DNA of 40,764 bases, taken from contig JAEYCB010000027.1 in assembly GCA_023404345.1 (NCBI GenBank), positions 1-40,764 on the forward strand. Reading direction: 5' to 3'. The number at the start of each line of letters is the position of its first letter. Positions within the stretch are counted from its first letter, which is position 1. The DNA is from Bacillota bacterium (GTDB taxonomy: Bacteria > Bacillota > Clostridia > Christensenellales > Aristaeellaceae). Positions 1 through 8,223 of this stretch are shown one piece after another. Position numbers and translations under genes: made by a program. The notes under the pieces are model-generated. The model had not been told where the DNA came from and did not search any database. It was given only the letters and a program-made list of their open reading frames with translations.

Positions 1-8
1 TTCGGATG

Positions 9-155
9 CCTTGCGTAGCAAGGTTTCCTTACGCCGTCCGCCGCCCGGCTCAGCCGAAGGCGGAGTAGGCGGACGGCGCAAACCTGGCGGAAAAGATCGC
101 CGCAGGCGAGCTTTTTCGACACACTGAGCGGCCTGTGTGATTTCACACAGGCCGC
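9..155. repeat. Composite palindromic intergenic element
   Basis: Four consecutive hairpins lie downstream of the minus-strand ABC operon. They are a 6-bp stem at 9-14/18-23, a perfect 11-bp stem at 32-42/68-78, a stem at 91-101/105-115 with one mismatch flanked by A and T runs, and a perfect 13-bp stem at 128-140/143-155. The third has a T run on either strand and could act as a bidirectional terminator. The dense arrangement resembles a dispersed intergenic repeat, but only one copy is visible here, so the repeat status is inferred. Confidence 0.5.
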
Positions 156-179
156 ATATCGGCTCCGCTGGATACCGGC

Positions 180-1190
180 TTATTCGTGAATGCGCAGCAC
201 GTTTTTGTTGTTGATATAGAAATCAACGGTTTCGCCGATGTTCAGGCGGCGCGTATCATGGTTGAGCAGCTCCAGATTGACGGGGATGGTGCCACATTCG
301 ATCTGGTAGCGGGTCACGCTGCCCAGCATAGAACTGCGCACTACCTTGCCATTCAGACGCAGCTTGCCCTCGCCGCCTTCCAGCGTGAAGGCTTCAGGAC
401 GGATGGCGACCACCTTGCACCCCGTTTCGGCGGGGATGTTCAAAAGGCTGGTTGCCTGCTGGGGATCATACACGTTGTAGTGGCCGATGAAGCGGGCGAC
501 AAATTCTGTCTTGGGCTGTTTGTAAAGCTCCTCCGGCGCGCCTTGCTGGGCGATGATGCCGCCGTGCATTACGCACACGCGGTCAGAGATCGCCATGGCC
601 TCTTCCTGATCATGGGTGACGAAAATGGCGGTGATATGCATGTCCTGCTGAATTTCACGAATCTGCACGCGCAGGTTCTGGCGGATCTGCGCATCCAGGG
701 CGGAGAGCGGCTCGTCCAGCAGGAGTACCTTGGGCTCCATTACCAGAGCACGGGCGAGGGCCACACGTTGCTGCTGTCCGCCGGAAAGCTGGCTGGGACG
801 GTGGCTTTCCTTGCCTTCCAGACCCACCAGCGCCATCATGGCTGCCACCTTTTTGCGGATTTCCTCCTTGGGCAGCTTTTTGATCGACAGGCCGAAGGCC
901 ACGTTCTGCGCCGCCGTCATATTGGGAAATAGCGCATAACTTTGGAACACCATACCCACCTGACGCTGACGCACGTCTACGTTGGTCACGTCCTTGCCGT
1001 CGATGAATACGCTGCCCTCATCCACATCGTTGAGGCCGGCGATGGCGCGCAGCAGGGTGGACTTGCCGCAGCCGGAGGGGCCCAGCAGCGTCACCATTTC
1101 GCCCTCGTTGACGTCCAGATTGATATGCTTCAAAACCGTATTGTTTCCGAAACTCTTGACTACGTTGCGAATTTCAATATAGGAGCTCAT
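180..1190 (-). CDS. ABC transporter ATP-binding protein, spermidine/iron/phosphonate (PotA-like) type
   Basis: This is the cytoplasmic ATPase that powers the importer encoded by the next three genes. The 336-residue protein has Walker A GPSGCGKST at 37-45, a Q-loop in VFQSYALFP, the signature LSGGQQQRVALARAL, Walker B VLLLDEP and the switch His in FVTHDQEEA. It also has a C-terminal TOBE-like region of about 100 residues, which is the normal length and layout for the PotA/FbpC/PhnT group. Its ATG overlaps the stop of the upstream permease (ATGA), with GGAGGAG just before it, so the genes are translationally coupled. The substrate cannot be read from the ATPase itself. The order SBP, permease, permease, ATPase is typical of polyamine, iron, thiamine and 2-aminoethylphosphonate importers. 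Confidence 0.93.
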   Translation of the reverse strand: MSSYIEIRNVVKSFGNNTVLKHINLDVNEGEMVTLLGPSGCGKSTLLRAIAGLNDVDEGSVFIDGKDVTNVDVRQRQVGMVFQSYALFPNMTAAQNVAFGLSIKKLPKEEIRKKVAAMMALVGLEGKESHRPSQLSGGQQQRVALARALVMEPKVLLLDEPLSALDAQIRQNLRVQIREIQQDMHITAIFVTHDQEEAMAISDRVCVMHGGIIAQQGAPEELYKQPKTEFVARFIGHYNVYDPQQATSLLNIPAETGCKVVAIRPEAFTLEGGEGKLRLNGKVVRSSMLGSVTRYQIECGTIPVNLELLNHDTRRLNIGETVDFYINNKNVLRIHE

Positions 1191-1993
1191 GGCTTCTCCT
1201 CCTTCAGCTGCTTGTTTTCCTTCTTGCCGCTGGACAGCTTCATCACCGCCGCACAGATGACAGTCATGATAAACACATAGATGACCACCACGGCGCTGGA
1301 GAGATGACCCGTCTGCTTCATGATAAGGTACAGATAGATCTGTACCGTTTCAAAGCTGCCGCCGATCAGCAGATTGGCGACCACGAATTCGCCAAACAGC
1401 GTCGAGAAGCTCAGAAGCGTGCTGACCAGGATACCCGGGGCAATGCCTGGCACGATGATGCGCAAAAAGGTCGTCCATGTGGAGGCACCAAGCACGCGCG
1501 CCGCCTCCGTGACAGGTACGATGTCAATGGCATGCATCGCGTTGTTGATGCCGGAATATACCAGCGGCATTACCAGTACGAAGTATGCGCCCGCCAGCAC
1601 CAGCACCATGGGAAGGTCGGTGCCGCCATAGGCCCGCAGCAGCGCGGCTGCGCTGATGACGCCGGGAATGGCATAGGGGAGGAGCGTGATGATCTTCATC
1701 GCACTTTCCAGCTTGGGCGAAAATGCAGCAATGGCAAACACCACCGGCGTCATGACCAGCACGGCCAGCGCCACGCTGACGGTGCTGATGAAGATGCTGC
1801 GGCCAATGGCCATCCAGAAGCGCTCGGAGGTGAACATTTCAACGTAGAATTTCAGCGTATAGCTTTCTGGCAGCACGGTGATGTTCCACATGTCGGTCAG
1901 CGAATAGACCAGTGTGATAAAGAAGGGCAAAAACAGATAGACCATCAGGATACCCACGATTACCTTGGGGCCAATTCCGGTTTTGCTTTTCAT
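1187..1993 (-). CDS. ABC transporter permease (PotC/AfuB-like)
   Basis: An inner-membrane permease of 268 residues with about six hydrophobic segments. The first is at residues 13-33, and the BPD_transp_1 EAA loop reads EAARVLGASTWTTFLRIIVPG at roughly 165-185, the site that docks the ATPase. The C-terminus is charged (SSGKKENKQLKEEKP). The ATG overlaps the preceding permease stop as ATGA, with AGAAGGGGG upstream. It pairs with the permease at 1990-2853 to form the heterodimeric channel. Family assignment is secure; the transported solute is unknown. Confidence 0.92.
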   Translation of the reverse strand: MKSKTGIGPKVIVGILMVYLFLPFFITLVYSLTDMWNITVLPESYTLKFYVEMFTSERFWMAIGRSIFISTVSVALAVLVMTPVVFAIAAFSPKLESAMKIITLLPYAIPGVISAAALLRAYGGTDLPMVLVLAGAYFVLVMPLVYSGINNAMHAIDIVPVTEAARVLGASTWTTFLRIIVPGIAPGILVSTLLSFSTLFGEFVVANLLIGGSFETVQIYLYLIMKQTGHLSSAVVVIYVFIMTVICAAVMKLSSGKKENKQLKEEKP

Positions 1994-2853
1994 GATTTCA
2001 GCCCCCTTCTGCCGGCCACGCGGGACGCCCAGTCATTGAGCAGCATGGCCACGATCAGCACCAGCGCCAGCGTTACGGCCAGGGCGCTGCCCAGCTCCGG
2101 CTTGGTGCGCACGTCGCCGCTCATAAGAGCGCTGATGCGGATGGGTACGATATTGTAGCTGGACGATACCAGATAATAGGCGGTAGCATAGGCGCCCATG
2201 GCGTTGGCAAAGAGCACCGTAAAGGTGGACAGGATGCTGGGCAGAATAGCCGGAATACCGATGCGCAGCCAGAACTGCACGTTGGAAGCGCCCAGGATGG
2301 AGGCAGCTTCCTTCCAGTCATCCCGGATGCCGCGGTAGATGGGGTAGAGCAGCATGATGCCCAGCGGAACCTGGAAATACGTATAGGCAATGACCAGGCC
2401 CTGCACGGAATAGATGGAGAAGTTCTCGGTGATGTCGATGCCCATCCTCTGCAGCAGGATGACGAAAACGCCCGTGGTGCCGAGCATCAGGGTCAGGGCG
2501 AAGCCCAGCGGGAGACCCGCAAAGTTGGACGTCATGTTGACGATGACCAGCAGGTTATTCTGCGTGCGTTCGGACACGAAGCGGGTGATGGCATAGGAAC
2601 AGAACAGCGCAATGATGATTCCGTAAATGCTGCATTGCAGCGACAGCTTCAGGCTGTTGCCAAAGCTCTGCGCATAATAGGCGCTGGTAAAGATTTTTTC
2701 AAAGTTTTCAAAGGAGAAGGTTTGTGTATCCTGGGCTGTAAGCGCCGATGAAACCAGCTTGATAACCGGCAGCGCCATGAACGCCAGAATGAACAGCAGA
2801 AAGATGCTCATCGTGGATAGATAAAAGCCGTTAAGCTTCCGCTTCTTTTTCAA
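1990..2853 (-). CDS. ABC transporter permease (PotB-like)
   Basis: The first permease subunit, about 287 residues from a TTG start at 2853. That start follows GGAAGGGGG by eight bases and gives MKKKRKLNG before the first membrane helix. The longer reading from an ATG at 2940 is unlikely because the extra stretch is basic and low-complexity and contains an RNA hairpin (2908-2932). The EAA loop reads KEAASILGASNVQFWLRIGIP. Several hydrophobic helices cover the length. It overlaps the next permease by ATGA. A 200-bp leader with two hairpins separates it from the solute-binding protein gene, probably lowering expression relative to the binding protein. Confidence 0.88.
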   Translation of the reverse strand: MKKKRKLNGFYLSTMSIFLLFILAFMALPVIKLVSSALTAQDTQTFSFENFEKIFTSAYYAQSFGNSLKLSLQCSIYGIIIALFCSYAITRFVSERTQNNLLVIVNMTSNFAGLPLGFALTLMLGTTGVFVILLQRMGIDITENFSIYSVQGLVIAYTYFQVPLGIMLLYPIYRGIRDDWKEAASILGASNVQFWLRIGIPAILPSILSTFTVLFANAMGAYATAYYLVSSSYNIVPIRISALMSGDVRTKPELGSALAVTLALVLIVAMLLNDWASRVAGRRGLKS

Positions 2854-2955
2854 GCGGGTAGCCCCCTTCCGATGTGAGGATGGCGCTTTGCGCCAGTCAA
2901 GCCCTTGCCCTGCCTGCGCCGCCGGCAGGGCCGCATGCATCAGCCAGAAAGAGGA

Positions 2956-3036
2956 GGACCCGCAACCGAAGCGGTACGGGTCCCGCCTTCATCTCATAGC
3001 GATAAACCCGCCGGCAAGCCTGGGCACGCCGGCGGG
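2956..3036 (-). promoter_or_regulatory. Two intra-operon stem-loops after the solute-binding protein gene
   Basis: Two inverted repeats lie between the binding-protein gene and the permease gene: 3007-3015 with 3028-3036 (9 bp, GC-rich, followed on the minus strand by TTTATC) and 2956-2962 with 2977-2983 (7 bp). Neither has a long T run, so partial attenuation or protection of the 3' end of the upstream mRNA is more likely than full termination. The same arrangement recurs after the other three binding-protein genes in this window. Confidence 0.55.
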
Positions 3037-3053
3037 CAGCTTGGTGCTTTGTG

Positions 3054-4160
3054 TCAGTTCATGTAGATGGCAACGTTCTCAGCCCACAGTTCAGGCAGCT
3101 CGGCCACGGTCGCATCGAACACGGCCCAATCCTTTACCTGGTACACATTCTCGTAGAGGCTGTTGTCCAGGATAGCGGCTTTGGCTTCCTCGCTGAAGTT
3201 CACGTCCGTGCGGATGGGCTTGGCATGGCCCAGCGCCAGGAACTCCTGGCCCACGTCGGACAGCATGATCTCACGGGCCAGCATGGCGGCGTAGGGGTTG
3301 TTGGCATACTTGTTGATGATGTTGGCATACCCGGAAGCAGCCGCGCCGTCCTGCGGGATGGTGATGGCAAAGCGGCCGTTGTCCTCGCCCTGGGATTCAT
3401 AGATCGTCTCGGCATAGCCCAGCGCGTTGAAGTCCCACACCACGGCGACGCCGACTTCGCCCTTCTCAATGTTCTCCACGTAGGGGTTGGAGGTGATCAG
3501 GCGGCCCTGCTTGGCCAGCTCAGCAAAGAAGTCCATTGCGGGCTCCAGGTTGGTCTCGTCGCCGCCATAGGCTACGGCGCAGGCCAGCACGCCCACATAT
3601 GCCTGGGCAGCCTTTTCGATGTCGCCGATCCAGACCTTGTAGTCGCCTTCGAGCAGCTCGGCCCAGGTGGTGGGAGCCTTTTCAACGTTGTCCAGGTCAG
3701 TCATGAAGGCGGTGGTGCAGGTGTAGGCCATGATCCACTTGCCGTTTTCTTCCTTGGCATAGTCGGGAATGGAATCCCACGTGCTGGGCTTGTAGGGCAG
3801 AAGCAGGTCCTTTTCCATGGCTACGCCGGTCATGCTGATGCCGATATCGCCGATGTCGGCATCGGCCTTGCCTTGCAGCTCAAAGCGGGCCAGCTCCTCG
3901 GCAGAGGACATGTCGGTATCAGAATGCTTGATGCCATAGGTGTCGGTGATGTAGGCCCACAGGGATTTCCAGTTGGCCCATTCGTCGGGCATGCCCACGG
4001 AGAACAGCTGCCCTTCGCCCTGGGCGGCGGCTACCAGTTCTTCCACGGTCATCGTAGCGGCGGCTTCCGCGGCGGCAGCCGCTGCGGCCTCGTCAGCCAG
4101 AGCGGATGTGCAGCCAAGCAGCATGGTCAGGCACAGGATGAGGCACAGGATTTTCTTCAT
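3054..4160 (-). CDS. ABC transporter extracellular solute-binding protein (type 2 periplasmic-binding fold)
   Basis: The substrate receptor of the importer, 368 residues. The N-terminus has a signal peptide with a possible lipobox (MLLGC, Cys17), so it is likely a membrane-anchored lipoprotein; an alternative cleavage is after ALA at 20-22. An alanine-rich linker follows. The mature part begins with TVEELVAAAQGEG, the usual start of the spermidine/iron/phosphonate binding proteins, and keeps motifs such as PTTWAELL and ANNPYAAMLAREIMLS. It is preceded by AAGGAGG and a promoter carrying a palindromic operator. The divergent position next to eutA, with a shared operator-like half-site, suggests an ethanolamine-related ligand, but binding residues cannot be assigned from sequence alone. 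Confidence 0.88.
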   Translation of the reverse strand: MKKILCLILCLTMLLGCTSALADEAAAAAAAEAAATMTVEELVAAAQGEGQLFSVGMPDEWANWKSLWAYITDTYGIKHSDTDMSSAEELARFELQGKADADIGDIGISMTGVAMEKDLLLPYKPSTWDSIPDYAKEENGKWIMAYTCTTAFMTDLDNVEKAPTTWAELLEGDYKVWIGDIEKAAQAYVGVLACAVAYGGDETNLEPAMDFFAELAKQGRLITSNPYVENIEKGEVGVAVVWDFNALGYAETIYESQGEDNGRFAITIPQDGAAASGYANIINKYANNPYAAMLAREIMLSDVGQEFLALGHAKPIRTDVNFSEEAKAAILDNSLYENVYQVKDWAVFDATVAELPELWAENVAIYMN

Positions 4161-4208
4161 GATCGGGTTCCTCCTTCATGTTTGGTTTGGATTGGGTCCA
4201 TCACAATC

Positions 4209-4229
4209 TCAAACAGTATACCTGTTTGA
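4209..4229 (-). promoter_or_regulatory. Palindromic operator over the importer -10 element
   Basis: TCAAACAG (4209-4216), a five-base spacer, then CTGTTTGA (4222-4229) form a perfect 8-bp inverted repeat. On the minus strand a TATACT (-10-like) lies inside it, about 50 bp before the binding-protein start. A repressor bound here would block the promoter. The regulator is not identifiable from the window. Confidence 0.6.
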
Positions 4230-4448
4230 AATGATACGAAGATAAAGGAAAGGTAAAAACTAAGAAAAATCCCTTTCCGTTGATTTCATAAAAACTCGCC
4301 AAATTTAGTGCTGAACAGCAACAAAACGTTTACTAAACAACTTATGCAACGAACGTATAGAACATATTGTCATTATAAATGGAAGCACAGAGGATGTCAA
4401 GCCGGAAAAAGCCATATTTTTGGAAACTGCAGCCATGGTGAAAAATGG

Positions 4449-4477
4449 TTGACAATTAAAGCCGCGCCATATACAAT
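4449..4477 (+). promoter_or_regulatory. Sigma-70-type promoter of the eut operon
   Basis: TTGACA at 4449-4454 and TACAAT at 4472-4477 with a 17-bp spacer, about 45 bp upstream of the eutA ATG. The half-site AAACAGGTAT at 4484-4493 begins seven bases after the -10 and matches ten bases of the importer operator read on the minus strand. Confidence 0.75.
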
Positions 4478-4522
4478 GAATTAAACAGGTATTCAGAAGC
4501 AAAAAAACGGGGGCAGCGATGC

Positions 4523-5932
4523 ATGCGTGAGGAACGGCTCTTGAGCGTAGGTATAGACATCGGTACCTCAACTACGCAGTGTGTGTTCAGCTCCATTACG
4601 CTGTCCAACACGGCCTCGGCATTTTCAGTGCCGCGCATTCAGATTACGGAAAAACGCGTGCTCTACCACGCTCCCCTTCGCCTGACCCCTCTGAAATCGG
4701 CTGATACCATCGATGCTGAAGGCGTTGAACGCATCGTAAGTGAGGACTATGCCGCGGCGGGCATCCGCCCGGAGCAGATCCGCCTGGGAGCAGTCATCAT
4801 TACTGGCGAAACAGCGCGAAAGCAGAACGCACGGGCCGTGGCACAGGCCCTTTCCCGCCTGGCAGGAGATTTCGTGGTGGCTACGGCCGGCCCGGCGCTG
4901 GAAAGCATCCTTGCGGGCCGGGGTTCAGGGGCGGCGGAGCTTTCGCGCACCAGCGGCAAGCGGGTGATGAATCTGGATATCGGTGGAGGCACGGCCAATA
5001 TGGCGGTGTTTGAGCGGGGTGAGCCCATCGCCAACGGCTGTCTGGACATCGGCGGAAGGCTTTTGCGCTTTGAAGAAGATGACAGCACAGTTCATTCCTT
5101 TTCCCCGGCAATGCGGCGCATTGCACGCGACGCGGGCGTGCCGCTGGCGGAGGGAACCCGCCTGACCGGTGAAGAGACGGACCGCCTGGCACGGCGCATG
5201 GCGGAGGTGCTGGAAGAAGCGGCAGGGCTTAGGCCGCGCACGCCCCTGCACGACGCGCTGTGCGTGGAGGCTTGCTTGCCGGACATCGGCCTGTCAGACA
5301 TTTATACCTTTTCCGGCGGAGTGTCGGAATGCATCTATGGAACGGATGCGGATACCGCGCGCTTTCACGACCTGGGCGCAGCATTGGGCCGCGCGGTGGC
5401 GACCTCGCGGTTTTTTGCAGCCGGGCGGGTGGCGCGGCCCGCGGAGCGCAGCTACGCCACGGTCATCGGCGCGGGTGCGTACAGCGTGGCTGTGTCGGGC
5501 AGCACCATCTGCTATCAGAGGATGTCCTTTCCACTGCCGTCCCTGCCCACGGGCAAGGTGCCCTTTGCCGGCCCTGAGGACCTGGCGGGACTGGAGGCGG
5601 CAGTGAGAGAGCAATACCGCATCTTCGACGGCGAATGCGCCATCTGCATGGACGGCGTGCAGGCGCCTTCCTATGAGCTGGTGGAGCAGGCTGCGCAGGC
5701 CCTTGCGCGGGCGATGGCCCCGCACTGGCCCAAGGTTGTGATTCTGCGGGAGGATATGGCCAAGGCGCTGGGGCAAGCGCTGATGCGCGCATGGCCCGAG
5801 AATACGCCGTTTTTGTGTATGGACGGGATTTCGCTCACCTATGGCGATACGGTGGATATCGGCGCGCCGCTTTCAGGCGGCAGGGTGATTCCGGTAATTG
5901 TAAAAACGCTGGCATTTGCAGCGGGGAGGTAA
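4523..5932 (+). CDS. eutA: Ethanolamine ammonia-lyase reactivating factor EutA
   Basis: EutA is an ATP-dependent chaperone that releases damaged cobalamin from ethanolamine ammonia-lyase so that fresh adenosylcobalamin can bind. The 469-residue protein has the ASKHA (actin/Hsp70-like) phosphate loops GIDIGTSTTQ at 10-19 and NLDIGGGTAN near 150. Other EutA-like stretches include VIITGETARKQNA and TFSGGVSECIYG. The length matches the family (about 467). The ATG at 4523 is chosen because the nearer upstream ATG at 4519 is closed by a stop two codons later, and GGGGGCAG precedes it. It is the first gene of the eut operon; eutB follows after five bases. Confidence 0.95.
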   Translation: MREERLLSVGIDIGTSTTQCVFSSITLSNTASAFSVPRIQITEKRVLYHAPLRLTPLKSADTIDAEGVERIVSEDYAAAGIRPEQIRLGAVIITGETARKQNARAVAQALSRLAGDFVVATAGPALESILAGRGSGAAELSRTSGKRVMNLDIGGGTANMAVFERGEPIANGCLDIGGRLLRFEEDDSTVHSFSPAMRRIARDAGVPLAEGTRLTGEETDRLARRMAEVLEEAAGLRPRTPLHDALCVEACLPDIGLSDIYTFSGGVSECIYGTDADTARFHDLGAALGRAVATSRFFAAGRVARPAERSYATVIGAGAYSVAVSGSTICYQRMSFPLPSLPTGKVPFAGPEDLAGLEAAVREQYRIFDGECAICMDGVQAPSYELVEQAAQALARAMAPHWPKVVILREDMAKALGQALMRAWPENTPFLCMDGISLTYGDTVDIGAPLSGGRVIPVIVKTLAFAAGR

Positions 5933-5937
5933 GGGCT

Positions 5938-7293
5938 TTGCGGCTAAGCGTATGTCTGGGCGGCCATACCTATTCCTTCCGCGATGTGCGGGAAGTGATG
6001 GGAAAGGCCAACGAGGAAAAATCGGGCGACCAGCTTTGCGGTGTGGCGGCGCAGACGCCTCAGGAGCGTGTGGCCGCGCGCATTGTTCTGAGCGAGCTGA
6101 CCGTGAAGGAAATCTGCGAGCACCCTGCCGTGCCTTATGAGCAGGACGAGGTGACCCGGCTGATTCTGGATGGCCTGAATCAGCCCATCTACCGGGCGTA
6201 TCAGGACATGACCATCGGGGAGCTTCGGGAGCGGATTCTCTCTGCGCCGCCGGAGGAGCTGACGCGCATGGGCCGAGGACTGTCCAGCGAGGTCATTGCC
6301 TCAGTATGCAAACTGATGTCCAATCTAGACCTGATCTATGCCGCCGCGCGCATGTGGGTGAAGGCTACCTGCGTCACCACCATTGGCGAGCCTGGCACCC
6401 TTTCGGCCAGGCTTCAGCCCAACCACCCCGTGGATGATGTAGAGGGAATCACGGCGAGCGTGCTGGAGGGCCTGTCCTTTGGCATGGGCGACGCGGTGAT
6501 CGGCCTCAACCCTGTGGATGCCTCCACTGCCAGCGTGCAGGCCATCCTCACCCGCTTTGACGAACTCAAGCGGCGCTACGAAATTCCCACCCAGATCTGC
6601 GTGCTCGCCCACGTGACCACGCAGATGGAGGCCGTCAGAAACGGCGCGCCCTGCGATTTGATGTTCCAGAGCATCGCGGGTTCGGAAAAGGGCAACGCGG
6701 CCTTCGGTATTAGCGCGAAACTGATCGCCGAGGCCAAGGACATGATGGCGCGCGAGGGTACCTCTCATGGACCCAACCAGCTCTATTTTGAAACGGGCCA
6801 GGGGAGCGAATTGTCCTCCGACGCCCATAACGGCTGGGATCAGCTGACGATGGAATCGCGCTGCTATGGCTTTGCAAGGCATTACGCGCCGTTTTTGGTC
6901 AACACCGTGGTCGGCTTCATCGGCCCGGAATACCTCTATGACAGCCGGCAGTTCATTCGCGCGGGGCTGGAGGACCATTTCATGGGCAAGCTGCACGGAC
7001 TGCCCATGGGGTGTGACTGCTGCTATACCAACCACATGCGCGCTGACCAGAACGACAACGAAAATCTGGCTGTGCTGCTGGCCTCGGCCGGATGCAACTA
7101 CTTCATGGGTGTTCCCCACGCCGATGATGTAATGCTCAACTACCAGTCCACTGGCTACCATGACGTGGCTGCCGTGCGTGAAGCGCTGGGCCTTGCGCCC
7201 ATTGCGCCCTTCGCCAGGTGGCTGGAGCGGTGGGGCTTCTGGCGGGACGGACGGCTCGGTCCGAACGCGGGCGACGCCTCCGTGTTCCTCTGA
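5938..7293 (+). CDS. eutB: Ethanolamine ammonia-lyase large (catalytic) subunit EutB
   Basis: With EutC it converts ethanolamine to acetaldehyde and ammonia by adenosylcobalamin radical chemistry. A TTG start at 5938, nine bases after GGGGAGG, gives 451 residues, against 453 in the E. coli enzyme. The reading frame remains open upstream into eutA, but that part is not EutB. The substrate-binding residues known from E. coli EutB are present: Arg158 and Gln160 in ARLQPN, Asn191 in GLNPVD, the Glu in FETGQGSELS, and the Asp in TNHMRADQND. The subunit appears complete and functional. Confidence 0.96.
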   Translation: MRLSVCLGGHTYSFRDVREVMGKANEEKSGDQLCGVAAQTPQERVAARIVLSELTVKEICEHPAVPYEQDEVTRLILDGLNQPIYRAYQDMTIGELRERILSAPPEELTRMGRGLSSEVIASVCKLMSNLDLIYAAARMWVKATCVTTIGEPGTLSARLQPNHPVDDVEGITASVLEGLSFGMGDAVIGLNPVDASTASVQAILTRFDELKRRYEIPTQICVLAHVTTQMEAVRNGAPCDLMFQSIAGSEKGNAAFGISAKLIAEAKDMMAREGTSHGPNQLYFETGQGSELSSDAHNGWDQLTMESRCYGFARHYAPFLVNTVVGFIGPEYLYDSRQFIRAGLEDHFMGKLHGLPMGCDCCYTNHMRADQNDNENLAVLLASAGCNYFMGVPHADDVMLNYQSTGYHDVAAVREALGLAPIAPFARWLERWGFWRDGRLGPNAGDASVFL

Positions 7294-7317
7294 ACCGGCG
7301 AAGGGAGGATGAACAGC

Positions 7318-8202
7318 ATGACCGAACAGGAAGTCCGGGAAATGGTGGAGCAGCTTCTCAAGCGGCTCAACGTCGGGGAGCTTGACGTTTCCTCCGTGGA
7401 AGCGCCCCCGCATGCACCTGCACAGCCGGCGGAGCAGGGCGGCGTGATCGAGGATATCGAGCAGATTGACCTGCGGCGTCAGTATCTGGTGGAAAATGCC
7501 CATGACGCCGCCGCGTTCCTGGCCATGAAGGAACGCACCCCCGCACGCATCGGCGTGGGCCGGGCAGGTGCGCGGTACCGCACGCAGACCATGCTGCGCT
7601 TTCAGGCGGACCATGCCTTTGCACAGGCGTCGGTGTTTTCCGACGTGCCGCCGGAGGTGCTGGAAAGCCTGCATTTGCCCGTATATCAGACCACCTGCGA
7701 AAGCCGCGAGGAGTTTCTGACTCGGCCGGACAAGGGACGTGTGTTTGACGCCGGGACGCTTGAACGCATCCGGGGGAGCATAGCGCCGGATGTCCGGGTT
7801 GTGGTCTATGTGGCTGACGGGCTGTCGTCCTCAGCGGTCAAGGCCAACGCTGCCGACATTCTGCCCGTCATCCGCAAGGGGCTGGAGGGCGCAGGTATCA
7901 AGGTGAACGAGCCGTTCTTCGTGCGCTTCGGGCGCGTCGCCACGATGGACCAGATCGGCGATGGACTGCCCGCGGAAGTGGCATGCGTGCTGCTGGGCGA
8001 GCGTCCGGGGCTGGTGACGGCCGAGAGCATGAGCGCCTATATTGCCTACAAGCCCACGGTGGGCATGGCGGAAAGCCGCCGTACCGTGCTGGCCAACATC
8101 CACCGGGGCGGAACGCCCGCGGTGGAGGCAGGCGCGCATATCGTGGATCTGATCCGGCTGATGCTTGAGAAAAAGCGCAGCGGTATTGACTTGCCGGTGT
8201 AA
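7318..8202 (+). CDS. eutC: Ethanolamine ammonia-lyase small subunit EutC
   Basis: The light chain that completes the cobalamin site of ethanolamine ammonia-lyase. From the ATG at 7318 (MTEQEVREMV) it is 294 residues, close to the 295 of E. coli. An ATG at 7309 is in frame but sits one base after the GGGAGG Shine-Dalgarno, so 7318 with a nine-base spacing is preferred. Family landmarks include RIGVGRAGARYRT, VVYVADGLSSSAV, a LLGERPGL loop and YIAYKPTVGMAESRRTV. An N-terminal helix followed by a Pro/Ala-rich linker (residues about 25-42) fits the targeting extension seen in EutC proteins packaged in microcompartments. Confidence 0.95.
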   Translation: MTEQEVREMVEQLLKRLNVGELDVSSVEAPPHAPAQPAEQGGVIEDIEQIDLRRQYLVENAHDAAAFLAMKERTPARIGVGRAGARYRTQTMLRFQADHAFAQASVFSDVPPEVLESLHLPVYQTTCESREEFLTRPDKGRVFDAGTLERIRGSIAPDVRVVVYVADGLSSSAVKANAADILPVIRKGLEGAGIKVNEPFFVRFGRVATMDQIGDGLPAEVACVLLGERPGLVTAESMSAYIAYKPTVGMAESRRTVLANIHRGGTPAVEAGAHIVDLIRLMLEKKRSGIDLPV

Positions 8203-8223
8203 TGACGGAAGGGAGGGGCCGCG

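Larger units (their letters stand above)
4161..4522. other. Divergent intergenic region between the importer and the eut cluster
   Basis: A 362-bp AT-rich stretch with no credible gene. It holds the importer promoter and operator at the left, the eutA promoter at the right, a short perfect palindrome GTTTACTAAAC at 4328-4338, and otherwise A/T-rich sequence. I saw no cobalamin riboswitch and no ANTAR-type paired hairpins of the kind that control eut genes in Enterococcus. Confidence 0.6.

Noticed and set aside
128..155. Considered as a classical Rho-independent terminator for the minus-strand operon
   Set aside because: The 13-bp stem has no T run on either side; it is listed as part of a composite palindromic element instead.
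186..932. Long plus-strand open frame opposite the ABC ATPase gene
   Set aside because: It lies fully antisense to a clear ATPase gene; the peptide is His/Ala-rich and matches no family.
2854..2940. N-terminal extension of the PotB-like permease to an ATG at 2940
   Set aside because: The stretch contains an RNA hairpin and low-complexity residues; a TTG at 2853 has a good ribosome binding site.
4161..4522. Possible B12 riboswitch or EutVW antiterminator before eutA
   Set aside because: No cobalamin B12-box sequence and no paired ANTAR-type hairpins were found; only a sigma-70 promoter and operator-like sites.
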